From Kitasatospora kifunensis (GTDB lineage Bacteria; Actinomycetota; Actinomycetes; Streptomycetales; Streptomycetaceae), in NCBI RefSeq assembly GCF_014203855.1, contig NZ_JACHJV010000001.1, positions 2,790,001-2,854,000 of the forward strand: a stretch of DNA of 64,000 nt, read 5' to 3'. Positions 34,353 through 43,497 of this stretch are shown here, piece by piece. Each line of letters opens with the position of its first letter. Within the stretch, counting starts at the first letter, position 1. The notes below the pieces were generated by a model. The model ran no database searches. It saw nothing but the letters and a program-made list of their open reading frames with translations, and was not told the origin of the DNA. Position numbers and translations under genes: made by a program.

Positions 34353-37300
34353 TCAAGCAGGTGGGATCGGCGTCTCGCCATGCGGACCCGCAGTGGACCC
34401 CGGCACGATGCCGGTCGCGGCCTGGCAATCCGCGGCCTCGTGCGCTCCGTGATGGTGCGCCAGGCGGCCTTGGCCCGGTTCGGGACGTCCACCCGATCGG
34501 GTGTCGGCGGCCGACAGATAGGCGAGCCGGGCCGAGACCGCGCCCAGCGGCCGAGGCAGCGGGTAGAGCCGACGGGCCAGCGCCCGGCGCAGCCGGAACT
34601 CGTCCAGCGGCTGGGCGAAGGCCAGGCCCTGTCCGTGCCGGCAGCCCAGCTCCTGGAGCACCGTCACCTGCCGCTCCTGGTCCACCCCCTCGGCGCCGGT
34701 GGCCAGCCCCAGCTCGCGGCCCAGCCGCAGCGCGTGACCGGCCAGCGCCCGGCTGCGCGGGTTCTCGGCCAGCTCCTGGACCAGGGTGCGGTCCAGCTTC
34801 AGGGCGTCGAACGGCAGCCGGGCCAGCGCGCTCAGCGAGCCGCTGTCGGCACCGAAGCCGGCCAGCGCGGTGCCCACCCCGAGTCGGCGCAGCGCGGCCA
34901 GCTTGCGGCCCAGCTCCTCCAGCATGGCGTCCGACCCCATCTTGGCCAGCTCGATCACCAGGCGCCCGGGCGGCAGCCCGCTCTCGCGCAGCGCACCGGC
35001 GATGGTCTCGTGGACGCCGGGGGCGCAGAGCCGCTCGGCGGTGAGCCGCACGGTGACCGGAACCGCGCCCACCGGGCCGCGCCCCGCGCCGCCGGGCCCC
35101 GCCGCCCCGCGCAGCGCCGCCTCGGCGATCGACTGCTTGAGCAGCCAGCGGGTGAACCGGCCCGCCGCATCGCCGGCCTCGGCCGCGCGCAGGAACTCGG
35201 CCGGGGTGAGCAGCAGCCCCTGGGCCGAACGCCAGCGGGCCAGCGCCTCCACTCCGGCCACCGCTCCGGTGCGCAGGTCCACCACGGGCTGGTGGTAGAG
35301 CGCGAAGCCGCCCTCGCGGACCGCCAGGCGCAGCCGGTCGTCCAGCTCCCTGCGGTGCTCCACATCGGCCCGCATCGCGGGGCTGTAGAGCACCACTCGG
35401 CCCTTGCCCTCGGACTTGGCCCGGTACATCGCGAGGTCGGCGTCGCGCATCAACTCGTCGGCCAGCACGGCCACCTCGCCCACCGGCTGGCCGTACTGGT
35501 CCAGGCCGCGCGGGCCGAAGGCGATCCCGATGCTGGCGGCCACCCCGAGTTCGGCGCCACCGATCCAGTACGGCTCGGAGAGCGCCAGGCGCAGCCGCTC
35601 GGCCAGCTCCTGCACCCGCAGCCGACCCAGCGGGCCGCAGACCAGCACGGCGAACTCGTCCCCGCCGAACCGCGCCACCGTGTCGCCGGTGCGCACGGTG
35701 GCCTGCAGCCGGCGGGCCGCCTGCACCAGCAGCTGGTCACCGACCTGGTGCCCGGCGCTGTCGTTGACCGCCTTGAAGCCGTCCAGGTCCAGGAAGATCA
35801 CGGCCACCGTGCCGGGCTCCTGGTAGGGGTGCTCGCGCGGGGACTCCGCACCGTGCGGCTGGGGGCCGCGCCCGCCCAGCGCGGCGCGCAACCGCTCGGC
35901 GAACAGCGCCCGGTTGGGCAGGTCGGTGAGCGGGTCGTGGAAGGCGTTGTGCTGCAGCTGGGCCTGTAGCCGGACCCGCTCGGTGACGTCCCGGCTGTTC
36001 AGGATCAGCCCGTCGCGGTAGCGGTTGACGGTGGACTCCACGTGCAGCCACTCGCCACCGCCGGCCCGGATCCGGCACTCCACCCGGGCGCTGGGCTCCA
36101 TCGCCCGGGGGACGGCGCGGTGCGCGGTGGGTGTGAGCTGGCGGGCCAGTCGCTGGCTGCGGGCCAGGAACCGGTGCACCTCGCCGACCACCCGGTCCGC
36201 GTCCTCGGGGTGCACCAGGTCCAGCAGCCGCCCGCCGACCAGCTCCTCCGGATCCCGGCTGTAGACCCCGAGGGCGGCCGGCGAGACGTAGGAGAGCACA
36301 CCGTTGGCACCGGTGATCATGATCACGTCGCTGGACCCCTGCACCAGCGAGCGGAAGTGCGCCTCCTTCTGCGCCAGCTCCTGGGCCAGTGACAGGTTGT
36401 CGAGCAGCATGATGCCCTGACGGACAATCAGAGCCAGGCCGACCGTGCAGGCGACCACGATCACCACCCGGTCCATCGGATGACCTCCGAGGGCGTTGTC
36501 GAGGATGCCGGCCGTGCAGACCGCGGCGGCGGCGTACGGAGTCAGCGCGCTGAAGGTCGAGGCCACCCGGCGGCGTGGCAGACCGCCGGCCGAGGGGTGC
36601 TCACGACTCGGGTGCCCACGCCCGCGCCGAGCCGACCAGGGCGCCGAGGCGAGCAGCAGGCTGCCCGCGAACCAGCCCGCGTCCAGCAGGTTGCCGGAGT
36701 GGTAGCTGCCGCGCAGCGAGGGCGAGGTGAACAGGCCGTCGCAGACCACCGTGACCGCCAGACCCAGCATCGCGGTGTGCACGGCGGCCCGGTTGCCGTC
36801 CCGGCCGCGAAAACGCAGGCCGACCACGAGCGAGACCATCAGGATGTCCAGCACCGGATAGGCCAGGCCGAGGGCCAGCGCCATCGGATCGCCGACCTCG
36901 CCCTCCGCGGTGCGGCCCAGCGCCAGGCTCCAGCTGAGGGTGAAGAGCGAGCCGGCCACCATCCAGCCGTCCAGCAGCAGGCAGAACCAGCCGGCGGCGC
37001 CGCGGGGGCGCTGGGCCAGCACCAGCAGACCGGTGATCGCCAGCGGGGCGAAGAGCAGGAAGGCGTAGTCGGCCAGCGAGTCCGGCGGCAGGTCGGTGCG
37101 CAGCACCACCTCGTACCAGCCCCAGGTGCCGTTGCCGAGCGCCACGGTGGCCGAGGACAGGCCGAAGAGCAGCCAGGCCGGACGGGTCGGCCCCGGCACC
37201 GTGCAGCCGTGCGCCAGACAGGAGAGCGCGGCCGCCAGGGCCGCGCCGGCCAGTCCGAAGTCGCCCATGAACTTCGCCAGCGCCGGCGAGCCCCAGCCGG

Positions 37301-37604
37301 TGGCGGCGCCGATCGCGTAACCGGCGCAGAGCACCGCCAGCAGCACTCCGGGCAGCCGGCCCAGCGGCAGCAGCGGGCGGCGGCCCGGCGGCGGCCCGAG
37401 GGCGGATGCCCCAGCGGGCGCTGCGCCCCGGGCGGACGCCGGGGCGGCGGGCGCGGCGGGCGGCTCCGCCACCAGTCGGGGACGGGCAGGCAGCGTGCCC
37501 GCCTGGGCCGCACCGATCGGCGCTCCACCGATCTGCGCTCCACTGGCCTGCGCTCCACTGATTGGCGTCACACCGAGATGGGGCACGACGTCGGCCGGTC
37601 TCAC
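34353..37604 (-). CDS. membrane PAS-GGDEF-EAL protein, CdgF-like, with degenerate EAL
   Basis: 1083 residues from GTG at 37604 (GGGGGAGG seven bases upstream). About 75 disordered residues, then eight to nine hydrophobic segments (75-390), PAS near 400-520, GGDEF near 545-700 with an intact RFGGDEFAVLV near 645, and EAL near 720-970. The EAL signature VEALARW is present, but the DDFGTG loop reads AGFGAD (34844-34866), replacing the two metal-site aspartates, so phosphodiesterase activity is doubtful while c-di-GMP synthesis looks possible. Position just upstream of ilvB matches the c-di-GMP protein called CdgF in Streptomyces (from memory). C-di-GMP controls development through BldD. The C-terminal tail of about 70 residues is variable. 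Confidence 0.88.
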   Translation of the reverse strand: MRPADVVPHLGVTPISGAQASGAQIGGAPIGAAQAGTLPARPRLVAEPPAAPAAPASARGAAPAGASALGPPPGRRPLLPLGRLPGVLLAVLCAGYAIGAATGWGSPALAKFMGDFGLAGAALAAALSCLAHGCTVPGPTRPAWLLFGLSSATVALGNGTWGWYEVVLRTDLPPDSLADYAFLLFAPLAITGLLVLAQRPRGAAGWFCLLLDGWMVAGSLFTLSWSLALGRTAEGEVGDPMALALGLAYPVLDILMVSLVVGLRFRGRDGNRAAVHTAMLGLAVTVVCDGLFTSPSLRGSYHSGNLLDAGWFAGSLLLASAPWSARRGRGHPSREHPSAGGLPRRRVASTFSALTPYAAAAVCTAGILDNALGGHPMDRVVIVVACTVGLALIVRQGIMLLDNLSLAQELAQKEAHFRSLVQGSSDVIMITGANGVLSYVSPAALGVYSRDPEELVGGRLLDLVHPEDADRVVGEVHRFLARSQRLARQLTPTAHRAVPRAMEPSARVECRIRAGGGEWLHVESTVNRYRDGLILNSRDVTERVRLQAQLQHNAFHDPLTDLPNRALFAERLRAALGGRGPQPHGAESPREHPYQEPGTVAVIFLDLDGFKAVNDSAGHQVGDQLLVQAARRLQATVRTGDTVARFGGDEFAVLVCGPLGRLRVQELAERLRLALSEPYWIGGAELGVAASIGIAFGPRGLDQYGQPVGEVAVLADELMRDADLAMYRAKSEGKGRVVLYSPAMRADVEHRRELDDRLRLAVREGGFALYHQPVVDLRTGAVAGVEALARWRSAQGLLLTPAEFLRAAEAGDAAGRFTRWLLKQSIAEAALRGAAGPGGAGRGPVGAVPVTVRLTAERLCAPGVHETIAGALRESGLPPGRLVIELAKMGSDAMLEELGRKLAALRRLGVGTALAGFGADSGSLSALARLPFDALKLDRTLVQELAENPRSRALAGHALRLGRELGLATGAEGVDQERQVTVLQELGCRHGQGLAFAQPLDEFRLRRALARRLYPLPRPLGAVSARLAYLSAADTRSGGRPEPGQGRLAHHHGAHEAADCQAATGIVPGSTAGPHGETPIPPA

Positions 37605-37885
37605 CGGGCACCTCCCCCTCCGGTCCGGGGCATCGGCGGCGCCCCGGGCCGGCCGAGCCCGGTACCGCGTCGCCGTACCGGAGTTCGCCGCCGTACCGGA
37701 GTTCGCAGTACCGGGGTTCCCAGCCGGGACCCTACACCACTTCGGTCACTCAATGACACGCGCACTCAACTTAGAGTAATGGTCCGAGAGTAGGGATATG
37801 CACCCGCTTCCACCAGATCGGCCCGGTTGGCCGTAGCGCACGCCCTGGAGCACGCGCGCCGGGGCGCGTGCGTCCGTGCGCCGGA

Positions 37886-40800
37886 CTACGCGCCGCCGAC
37901 GGCCGGTAGCAGCTCGGGCTCCGGGAACAGCCGCAGCCGGTGGGCCAGCGCCGCCGCCTCGCCGCGCCCGGAGACCTCCAGCTTGGCCAGGATGTTGGAG
38001 ACGTGCACGCTGGCCGTCTTCGGCGAGATGAAGAGCTCCTCGGCGATCTGGCGGTTCGTCCGGCCCTCGGTGAGCAGGCGCAGCACATCGGTCTCCCGAG
38101 GCGTCAGGTGGAAGGCCGCAGCGCCCTGCACCGGGCCGGCGACCGCGACCGCGGCACCCGGCGCCCGGTCGGCGCGGCCCGGCGCGGCCGGCCGCAGGAC
38201 CCGGGCCACCCCGGCACGCTCGGCCAGTCGGGCGATCTCGCGGCCCAGTTCAAGATCCCCGCGAAGCCCGGCCAGCGGGCCCGCCTCGCGCAGCAGTTCG
38301 CCCGCCCGCTCGCGCTCACCGGCCGCGGCAGCCGCGCCGGCCGCGCCGAGCAGCGCGAGCACCAGCGGATACGGCAGCCCGGTGCCGCGCAGCGGCTCGA
38401 TCGCGGCCGCCCAGTGCGCCGGGGTGTCGCTCCCCGTGGCCCTGGCCAACTCGGCCTCGGCCAGCGCCAACCAGCCCTGGTGCAGCGGGGAGAGCGGGCG
38501 CAGCCCGACCAGTTCGGCGGCGATCCGGCGCAGCACCTCGGGGCGCTGCGGGTCGGCGGCGGGCAGCCCACGCGTGTCGGCCTCCACCCCGGCGGCCCTG
38601 GCCAGCAGCGGCAGCAGGAGACCGGCGCGACCCGGTTGCGGGCCCGCAAGCGCCGCCAGCAGGGCGGCCCTGGCCTGCAGCGGGTGCCCGGCCCGCGCGG
38701 CCAACTCGATCTCCAGCACGGCGTTGGGCACCGCGTGCTGCGGCTGGTGCCGGTCGCCGACCCGGGCCAGCGCGAGGAACTCCTCGGCCCTGGCCTGCTC
38801 ACCGCGGTGCAGCGCGAGTTCGCCGCGCAGCCGGAACAGGTAGGTGTCATAGGGTTCCGGACGCCCGTCGCCCTCCCAGCCGGCCAGCACCTGGGCGGCC
38901 TCGGCCGGCCGGCCGACCTGCAGCAGGCACTCGGCCAGGTTGCCGGCCAGCAGCGCCCCGGCGTTGCGCAGCAGACCGACGTCGCCGGCCACCGCCAGCC
39001 CCTCCCTGGCCGCCTCGACCCCCTCCTCGGCCCGTCCCAACTGGCCGAACAGGCTGGCCAGATTGTTCAGGCCGCGGGTCAGCAGGTCGGGCACGTCGAG
39101 CCGGCGGGCCCCCTCGATCGCCTCGCGCAGCACCGCGATGCCGTGCTCCGGGTCGCCGAACTCGGCGTGGAAGGAGCCGAGGGTCATCTGGGCATGCAGC
39201 TCCACGCTTCGCGCGCCGACCTGTCGGGCGATCGCCACCGCCTGCTCGGCCACCTCCAGATCGGCCTCGGTGGGGTGGTGGAGGAGCGCCTGGCCGGCCG
39301 CCAGGCCGTAGACGTCGGCCTTGACGGCCGAGGGCGGCGTGGACTCGACCAGGCGGCGGGCGTGCGCCAACTCCTGGTCGCCGCCCAGGCGATTGAGGTG
39401 GCCCAGCATCCGGGCCCGGTTCATCCGGAACCAGGCCGCGCGCAACGGGTTCTCGGCCTCGTCCACCAGCTTGAGGGCCCGCTTGGCCAGGCTCAGGCCG
39501 CGGTCCCGGTCGCCGGCCCGGCGGGCCGCGACCACCGCCTCGGCCAGCACGTCGACCAGGCGCAGCCGGTCGCACTCGGGGCCGCAGTCGGGCGGCTCGC
39601 AGCAGCACGGCGGGTACGTCTCGGCCCAGTCGTGCGGGCGCAGGGTGGTCTGCAGGGTCTCCTCGCCGACCTCGTCCCACAGTTCGATGGCCCGCTCCAG
39701 CAGGCTGAGCTGCTCGGCGAAGGCGTTGCGGCGCCGGGCGGCCCGGGCCGCGTCCAGTGCGGAGGGCAGCGCCCTGGCCGGATCGTGCGCGTGGTACCAG
39801 TAGTTGGCCAGCCGGGCCGGGTGCTGGTCGCCACCGACCAGGCCGGGATCGGCCTCCAGCGCCTCGGCGAAGCGGCGGTTGATCCTGGTCCGCTCGCCGG
39901 GCAGCAGGTCGTCCGAGACCGCCTCGCGGACCAGCGCGTGCCGGAACCGGTAGCCCTCACCGTCCTTGTCCGGCTGCAGGATGTTGGCACCGACCGCGGT
40001 GCGCAACGCGTCCAGCAGGTCGTCCTCAGCCGCCTCGCGCCCGCTCGCCAGCACCGCTTCGAGCAGCTGGTGCTCGATCCGCGAGCCGCCCTCGGCGGCG
40101 ATCCGCAGCACCCGCTGGGTCTGCTCGGGCAGTGCCTCCACCCGCACCAGCAGGATGTCGCGCAGCGAGTCGCTCAGCCCCACCGAGCAGCCCTCCTGGT
40201 GCGAGCAGGCCAGCTCCTCGACGAAGAACGGGTTGCCCTCGGAGCGGCGGTGGATGCGAGCGACCAACTGACGGTCCGGCACCTCGATGCCCAGGATGCC
40301 GGCCAGTTGGGCGGCCACCTCGCGCTGACCGAACCGGTCCAGCTCCAGGCGGTGCACGGTGCGCTGGCGTTCCAGCTCGGCCAGGAAGGGGCGCAGCGGG
40401 TGGCGGCGGTGCAGGTCGTCGGTGCGGTAGGTGGCCAGGATCAGCACCCGCGACCGGTGCAGCGTGCTGATCAGGTAGCTGAGCAGCTCGCGGGTGGAGC
40501 GGTCGGACCAGTGCAGGTCCTCGATCGCCAGCACCAGGGTGCGCTCGACGCTCAGCCGCTCGAAGAGCCGGGCGATGTGCTCGAACAGCCGGGCCCGGCC
40601 GTACTCGTCGTTGGGTTCGGTGTCGGCCTCGCCGAACTCGGGCAGCAGCCGGGAGAGGTGGCCCTCCATCCCGGCGGCGGCCTGCTCGAGTTCGGGGCCG
40701 AGCCGGCGGTAGAGCCGGCGCAGGGCGGTGACCATCGGGGCGTAGGGCAGTCCGGTGGCACCGACCTCCAGGCAGTTGCCGAGCATGGTGACGGTGGCCT

Positions 40801-41005
40801 GCCGCTCGGCCTGCCCGTCCCGCTCGGCCTGGCAGAGGAACTCCTCCAGCAGCCGGGTCTTGCCCACCCCCGCCTCGCCGCCGACCAGGAGCGCCTGCGG
40901 CTGCCCGGCCGCGGCACGACGCAGGGCCTTGGTGAGCGAGGCGATCTCGCTGCCACGGCCGACGAACACGGGACTGACCGAGATCTGCTCCACGGCGCTG
41001 AGCAT
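37886..41005 (-). CDS. large LuxR-family regulator with ATPase domain (LAL type)
   Basis: 1039 residues from the ATG at 41005 (MLSAVEQISVSPVFVGRGSE); the frame extends to 41188 without support. N-terminal AAA/STAND ATPase: Walker A GGEAGVGKTR near residue 37, Walker B LVLAIEDLHWSD near 157. The middle 500 residues are helical TPR-like repeats. The C-terminal LuxR helix-turn-helix is LTPRETDVLRLLTEGRTNRQ followed by IAEELFISPKTASVHVSNIL. Such proteins are ATP-dependent, ligand-controlled transcription activators. An unusual cysteine cluster, C467-C468-C469, C474 and C478 (39572-39607), lies in the middle region. It is a single gene; targets cannot be told from sequence. Confidence 0.9.
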   Translation of the reverse strand: MLSAVEQISVSPVFVGRGSEIASLTKALRRAAAGQPQALLVGGEAGVGKTRLLEEFLCQAERDGQAERQATVTMLGNCLEVGATGLPYAPMVTALRRLYRRLGPELEQAAAGMEGHLSRLLPEFGEADTEPNDEYGRARLFEHIARLFERLSVERTLVLAIEDLHWSDRSTRELLSYLISTLHRSRVLILATYRTDDLHRRHPLRPFLAELERQRTVHRLELDRFGQREVAAQLAGILGIEVPDRQLVARIHRRSEGNPFFVEELACSHQEGCSVGLSDSLRDILLVRVEALPEQTQRVLRIAAEGGSRIEHQLLEAVLASGREAAEDDLLDALRTAVGANILQPDKDGEGYRFRHALVREAVSDDLLPGERTRINRRFAEALEADPGLVGGDQHPARLANYWYHAHDPARALPSALDAARAARRRNAFAEQLSLLERAIELWDEVGEETLQTTLRPHDWAETYPPCCCEPPDCGPECDRLRLVDVLAEAVVAARRAGDRDRGLSLAKRALKLVDEAENPLRAAWFRMNRARMLGHLNRLGGDQELAHARRLVESTPPSAVKADVYGLAAGQALLHHPTEADLEVAEQAVAIARQVGARSVELHAQMTLGSFHAEFGDPEHGIAVLREAIEGARRLDVPDLLTRGLNNLASLFGQLGRAEEGVEAAREGLAVAGDVGLLRNAGALLAGNLAECLLQVGRPAEAAQVLAGWEGDGRPEPYDTYLFRLRGELALHRGEQARAEEFLALARVGDRHQPQHAVPNAVLEIELAARAGHPLQARAALLAALAGPQPGRAGLLLPLLARAAGVEADTRGLPAADPQRPEVLRRIAAELVGLRPLSPLHQGWLALAEAELARATGSDTPAHWAAAIEPLRGTGLPYPLVLALLGAAGAAAAAGERERAGELLREAGPLAGLRGDLELGREIARLAERAGVARVLRPAAPGRADRAPGAAVAVAGPVQGAAAFHLTPRETDVLRLLTEGRTNRQIAEELFISPKTASVHVSNILAKLEVSGRGEAAALAHRLRLFPEPELLPAVGGA

Positions 41006-41181
41006 GCCACAGAGCGCTGACGGCGGCCGAACGGTTATCCCGGGGAGCGGACCTGGCGATCCGTCGGGCACGGTCCGGGAAGCGGACGTGAAGCGGGGGA
41101 GGGTGCCCTCGGCAGCCCTCCCCCGCGTCTGTGTACCGCCCGGTCGCGGCGCTCGCTGTGGCAAGCGACCGGGTGGTCCGA

Positions 41182-41406
41182 TCAGCATTCGCCGACCCCG
41201 GCCGAACCCGCCGTGCTCACCACGCGCACCCGGTGGGCCTGGCGCGGGACACGGCGCAGGCTCGCGGTGAGGCGGCCCAGCGGACCGGTGCCGCCCTGCC
41301 GCGCCCGGCGAACCTGACGGGCCTGCGCCACCAGGCGCTGGTGGGCGGCCTGCGCACGCAGCTCGGCACCGCGCTGGCTGTAGAGCTGGTACTCGATCTC
41401 GGTCAT
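41182..41406 (-). CDS. small basic protein, function unknown
   Basis: 74 residues from the ATG at 41406, with AAGGGGAA upstream; the longer frame to 41505 lacks this. MTEIEYQLYSQRGAELRAQA begins a long amphipathic helix rich in Arg, Gln and Ala (HQRLVAQARQVRRARQ), followed by a basic C-terminal stretch LGRLTASLRRVPRQAHRVRV. No TM segment. Small proteins of this helix-rich basic type are common in streptomycetes and uncharacterised. It lies between the LuxR-type regulator and the gatB terminator and may be cotranscribed with the regulator. Confidence 0.55.
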   Translation of the reverse strand: MTEIEYQLYSQRGAELRAQAAHQRLVAQARQVRRARQGGTGPLGRLTASLRRVPRQAHRVRVVSTAGSAGVGEC

Positions 41407-41559
41407 CGTCGTTCCCCTTGCGTTCCCCTCGGGACGCTTCCCGGTCTCTCCCGGCCGGTCCGTCGTCCGATACCCAAAGACTCCTCGCCCAGGGGGGTGG
41501 GGCACATCGGCAGCATGCCGGATCTTGGACGGGGCCGGTGCCTTAGAAGGACAGGCAGA

Positions 41560-41598
41560 AGCCCGTTGCCGCCCCTAAGGAGGGGGTGGCAACGGGCT
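41560..41598 (-). terminator. terminator of the gat operon
   Basis: An 11-bp stem (41560-41570 with 41588-41598) extended inward by CCCCT/AGGGG, 76 nt downstream of the gatB stop on the minus strand. Confidence 0.7.
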
Positions 41599-41673
41599 CC
41601 GTGGGGCCTTAGGCGAAGATCCTCAGACCGCAGTACTCAGACTCAGGCTGCGCCGAGCCGCTCCAGACGGCGC

Positions 41674-43185
41674 TTACTGTCCTTCCGCGGCAAGCCGCTC
41701 CAGGATCAGGTCCTTGACCCTGGCCGCGTCCGCCTGGCCGCGGGTGGCCTTCATGACCGCGCCGACCAGCGCGCCCACCGCCTGCACCTTGCCGCCGCGG
41801 ATCTTCTCGGCGACGTCCGGGTTGTCGGTGATCACCTGGTCGACCGCCGCACCGAGCGCCGAGTCGTCCGAGACCACGGCCAGACCGCGTCCGGCCACCA
41901 CCTCGTCCGGCTCGCCCTCGCCGGCCAGCACGCCCTCGATCACCTGGCGGGCCAGCTTGTCGTTCAGCTTGCCCTCGGCCACCAGTGCGCAGACCCGGGC
42001 CACCTGGACCGGGGTGATCGGCTGCTCGGCCAGCTCGGTGCCGCTCTCGTTGGCCCGCCGGGCCAGCTCGCCCAGCCACCACTTGCGGGCCTGGTCGGCC
42101 GGGGCACCGGCCGCGATGGTCTGCTCGATCAGCTCCACCGCACCGGCGTTGAGCACCGACTGCATGTCCAGGTCGGACAGGCCCCACTCGGCCTGCAGCC
42201 GGGCCCGGCGCACCCGCGGCAGCTCGGGCAGCTCGGCCCGCAGCTGCTCGACCCACTCGCGGGCCGGGGCGATCGGGACCAGGTCGGGCTCGGGGAAGTA
42301 CCGGTAGTCCTCGGCGTTGTCCTTGATCCGGCCCGAGGTGGTGCTGCCGTCCTCCTCGTGGAAGTGCCGGGTCTCCTGCACGATGGTGCCGCCGTCGGTC
42401 AGCACGGTGGCGTGCCGCATGATCTCGAACCGGGCGGCCCGCTCCACGCTGCGCAGCGAGTTGACGTTCTTGGTCTCCGAGCGGGTGCCGAAGGTCTCGG
42501 TGCCGTTCGGGCGCAGCGACAGGTTGACGTCGCAGCGCATCTGGCCCTTGTCCATCCGCGCCTCGGAGACGCCCAGCGCCTTGATCAGCTCGCGCAGCTC
42601 GGCCACGTACGCCTTGGCCACCTCGGGCGCGCGCTTGCCGGCGCCCTCGATCGGCTTGGTGACGATCTCGATCAGCGGGATGCCGGCCCGGTTGTAGTCC
42701 AGCAGCGAGTGCGTGGCGCCGTGGATCCGCCCGGTGGCACCGCCGACGTGGCTGGACTTGCCGGTGTCCTCCTCCATGTGCGCGCGCTCGATCTCGACCC
42801 GGAAGGTCTCACCGTCCTCCAGGCGCACGTCGAGGTAGCCGTTGAAGGCGATCGGCTCGTCGTACTGCGAGGTCTGGAAGTTCTTCGGCATGTCCGGGTA
42901 GAAGTAGTTCTTCCGGGCGAACCGGCACCACTGGGCAATCTCGCAGTTCAGCGCCAGGCCGATGCGCACGGCCGACTCCACGCCGACCGCGTTCACCACG
43001 GGCAGCGAGCCGGGCAGGCCCAGGCAGGTCGGGCAGGTCTGCGAGTTCGGCTCGGCACCCAGCTCGGTGGAGCAGCCGCAGAACATCTTCGTCTTGGTGC
43101 CCAGCTCGACGTGGACCTCCAGACCCATCACCGGGTCGTAGGAGGCGAGTGCGTCGTCGTAGGACACCAGGTTCATGACGCTCAC
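41674..43185 (-). CDS. gatB: Asp-tRNA(Asn)/Glu-tRNA(Gln) amidotransferase subunit B
   Basis: 503 residues from GTG at 43185, five bases after GAAGGGG; ATG at 43176 is an alternative. N-terminal cradle domain with [20 protein letters not shown] and zinc-type cysteines in FCGCSTELG and [24 protein letters not shown]; helical and YqeY-like tail domain at the C-terminus. It binds the mischarged Glu-tRNA(Gln), activates it with ATP and receives ammonia from GatA. Last gene of gatC-gatA-small protein-gatB. Confidence 0.97.
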   Translation of the reverse strand: MSVMNLVSYDDALASYDPVMGLEVHVELGTKTKMFCGCSTELGAEPNSQTCPTCLGLPGSLPVVNAVGVESAVRIGLALNCEIAQWCRFARKNYFYPDMPKNFQTSQYDEPIAFNGYLDVRLEDGETFRVEIERAHMEEDTGKSSHVGGATGRIHGATHSLLDYNRAGIPLIEIVTKPIEGAGKRAPEVAKAYVAELRELIKALGVSEARMDKGQMRCDVNLSLRPNGTETFGTRSETKNVNSLRSVERAARFEIMRHATVLTDGGTIVQETRHFHEEDGSTTSGRIKDNAEDYRYFPEPDLVPIAPAREWVEQLRAELPELPRVRRARLQAEWGLSDLDMQSVLNAGAVELIEQTIAAGAPADQARKWWLGELARRANESGTELAEQPITPVQVARVCALVAEGKLNDKLARQVIEGVLAGEGEPDEVVAGRGLAVVSDDSALGAAVDQVITDNPDVAEKIRGGKVQAVGALVGAVMKATRGQADAARVKDLILERLAAEGQ

Positions 43186-43257
43186 AGCGTCCCCTTCACT
43201 AAAAGACTTGGGAGGTACCGGTCCGGCCCCGCGCACGGGGCCGGACCCGACGGGACG

Positions 43258-43497
43258 TCAGCCCGCGAGAACGTCGTCGCTGCCGAGCTGCCGCAGCTCG
43301 CGCACCAGCAGCAGGGTGCCGGTGACCAGGGCCGCGGCGCCGATCAGGGCGTTGGCGAGGAGCAGGGTGTCGCTCTCGCTGCGGGCCTTCCTGACGTCCT
43401 TGGCGACGCCCAGCGCACCGAACGCGCTGGTGCCGATGGACAGCCACAGGCCGGGCTTGCTGTGCTTGAAGCCCTTAGCCTTCTCGATCTTGCTCAC
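43258..43497 (-). CDS. small membrane protein encoded between gatA and gatB
   Basis: 79 residues starting with GTG at 43497, which overlaps the gatA stop by 4 nt (GTGA), so its translation is coupled to gatA. The sequence has a basic start ([15 protein letters not shown]), a first hydrophobic stretch [16 protein letters not shown], a charged turn [11 protein letters not shown] and a second TM segment [21 protein letters not shown] streptomycete homologue at the same position (SCO5500 in S. coelicolor, from memory) indicates conservation. Its role is unknown; the location suggests either chance retention in a translation operon or membrane association of the amidotransferase. Confidence 0.75.
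   Translation of the reverse strand: MSKIEKAKGFKHSKPGLWLSIGTSAFGALGVAKDVRKARSESDTLLLANALIGAAALVTGTLLLVRELRQLGSDDVLAG

Noticed and set aside
34158..35969. Long plus-strand frame opposite the CdgF-like gene and similar plus-strand frames opposite ligA, gatA and serA
   Set aside because: All are antisense shadows of well-supported genes with GC-driven open frames and no independent motifs.
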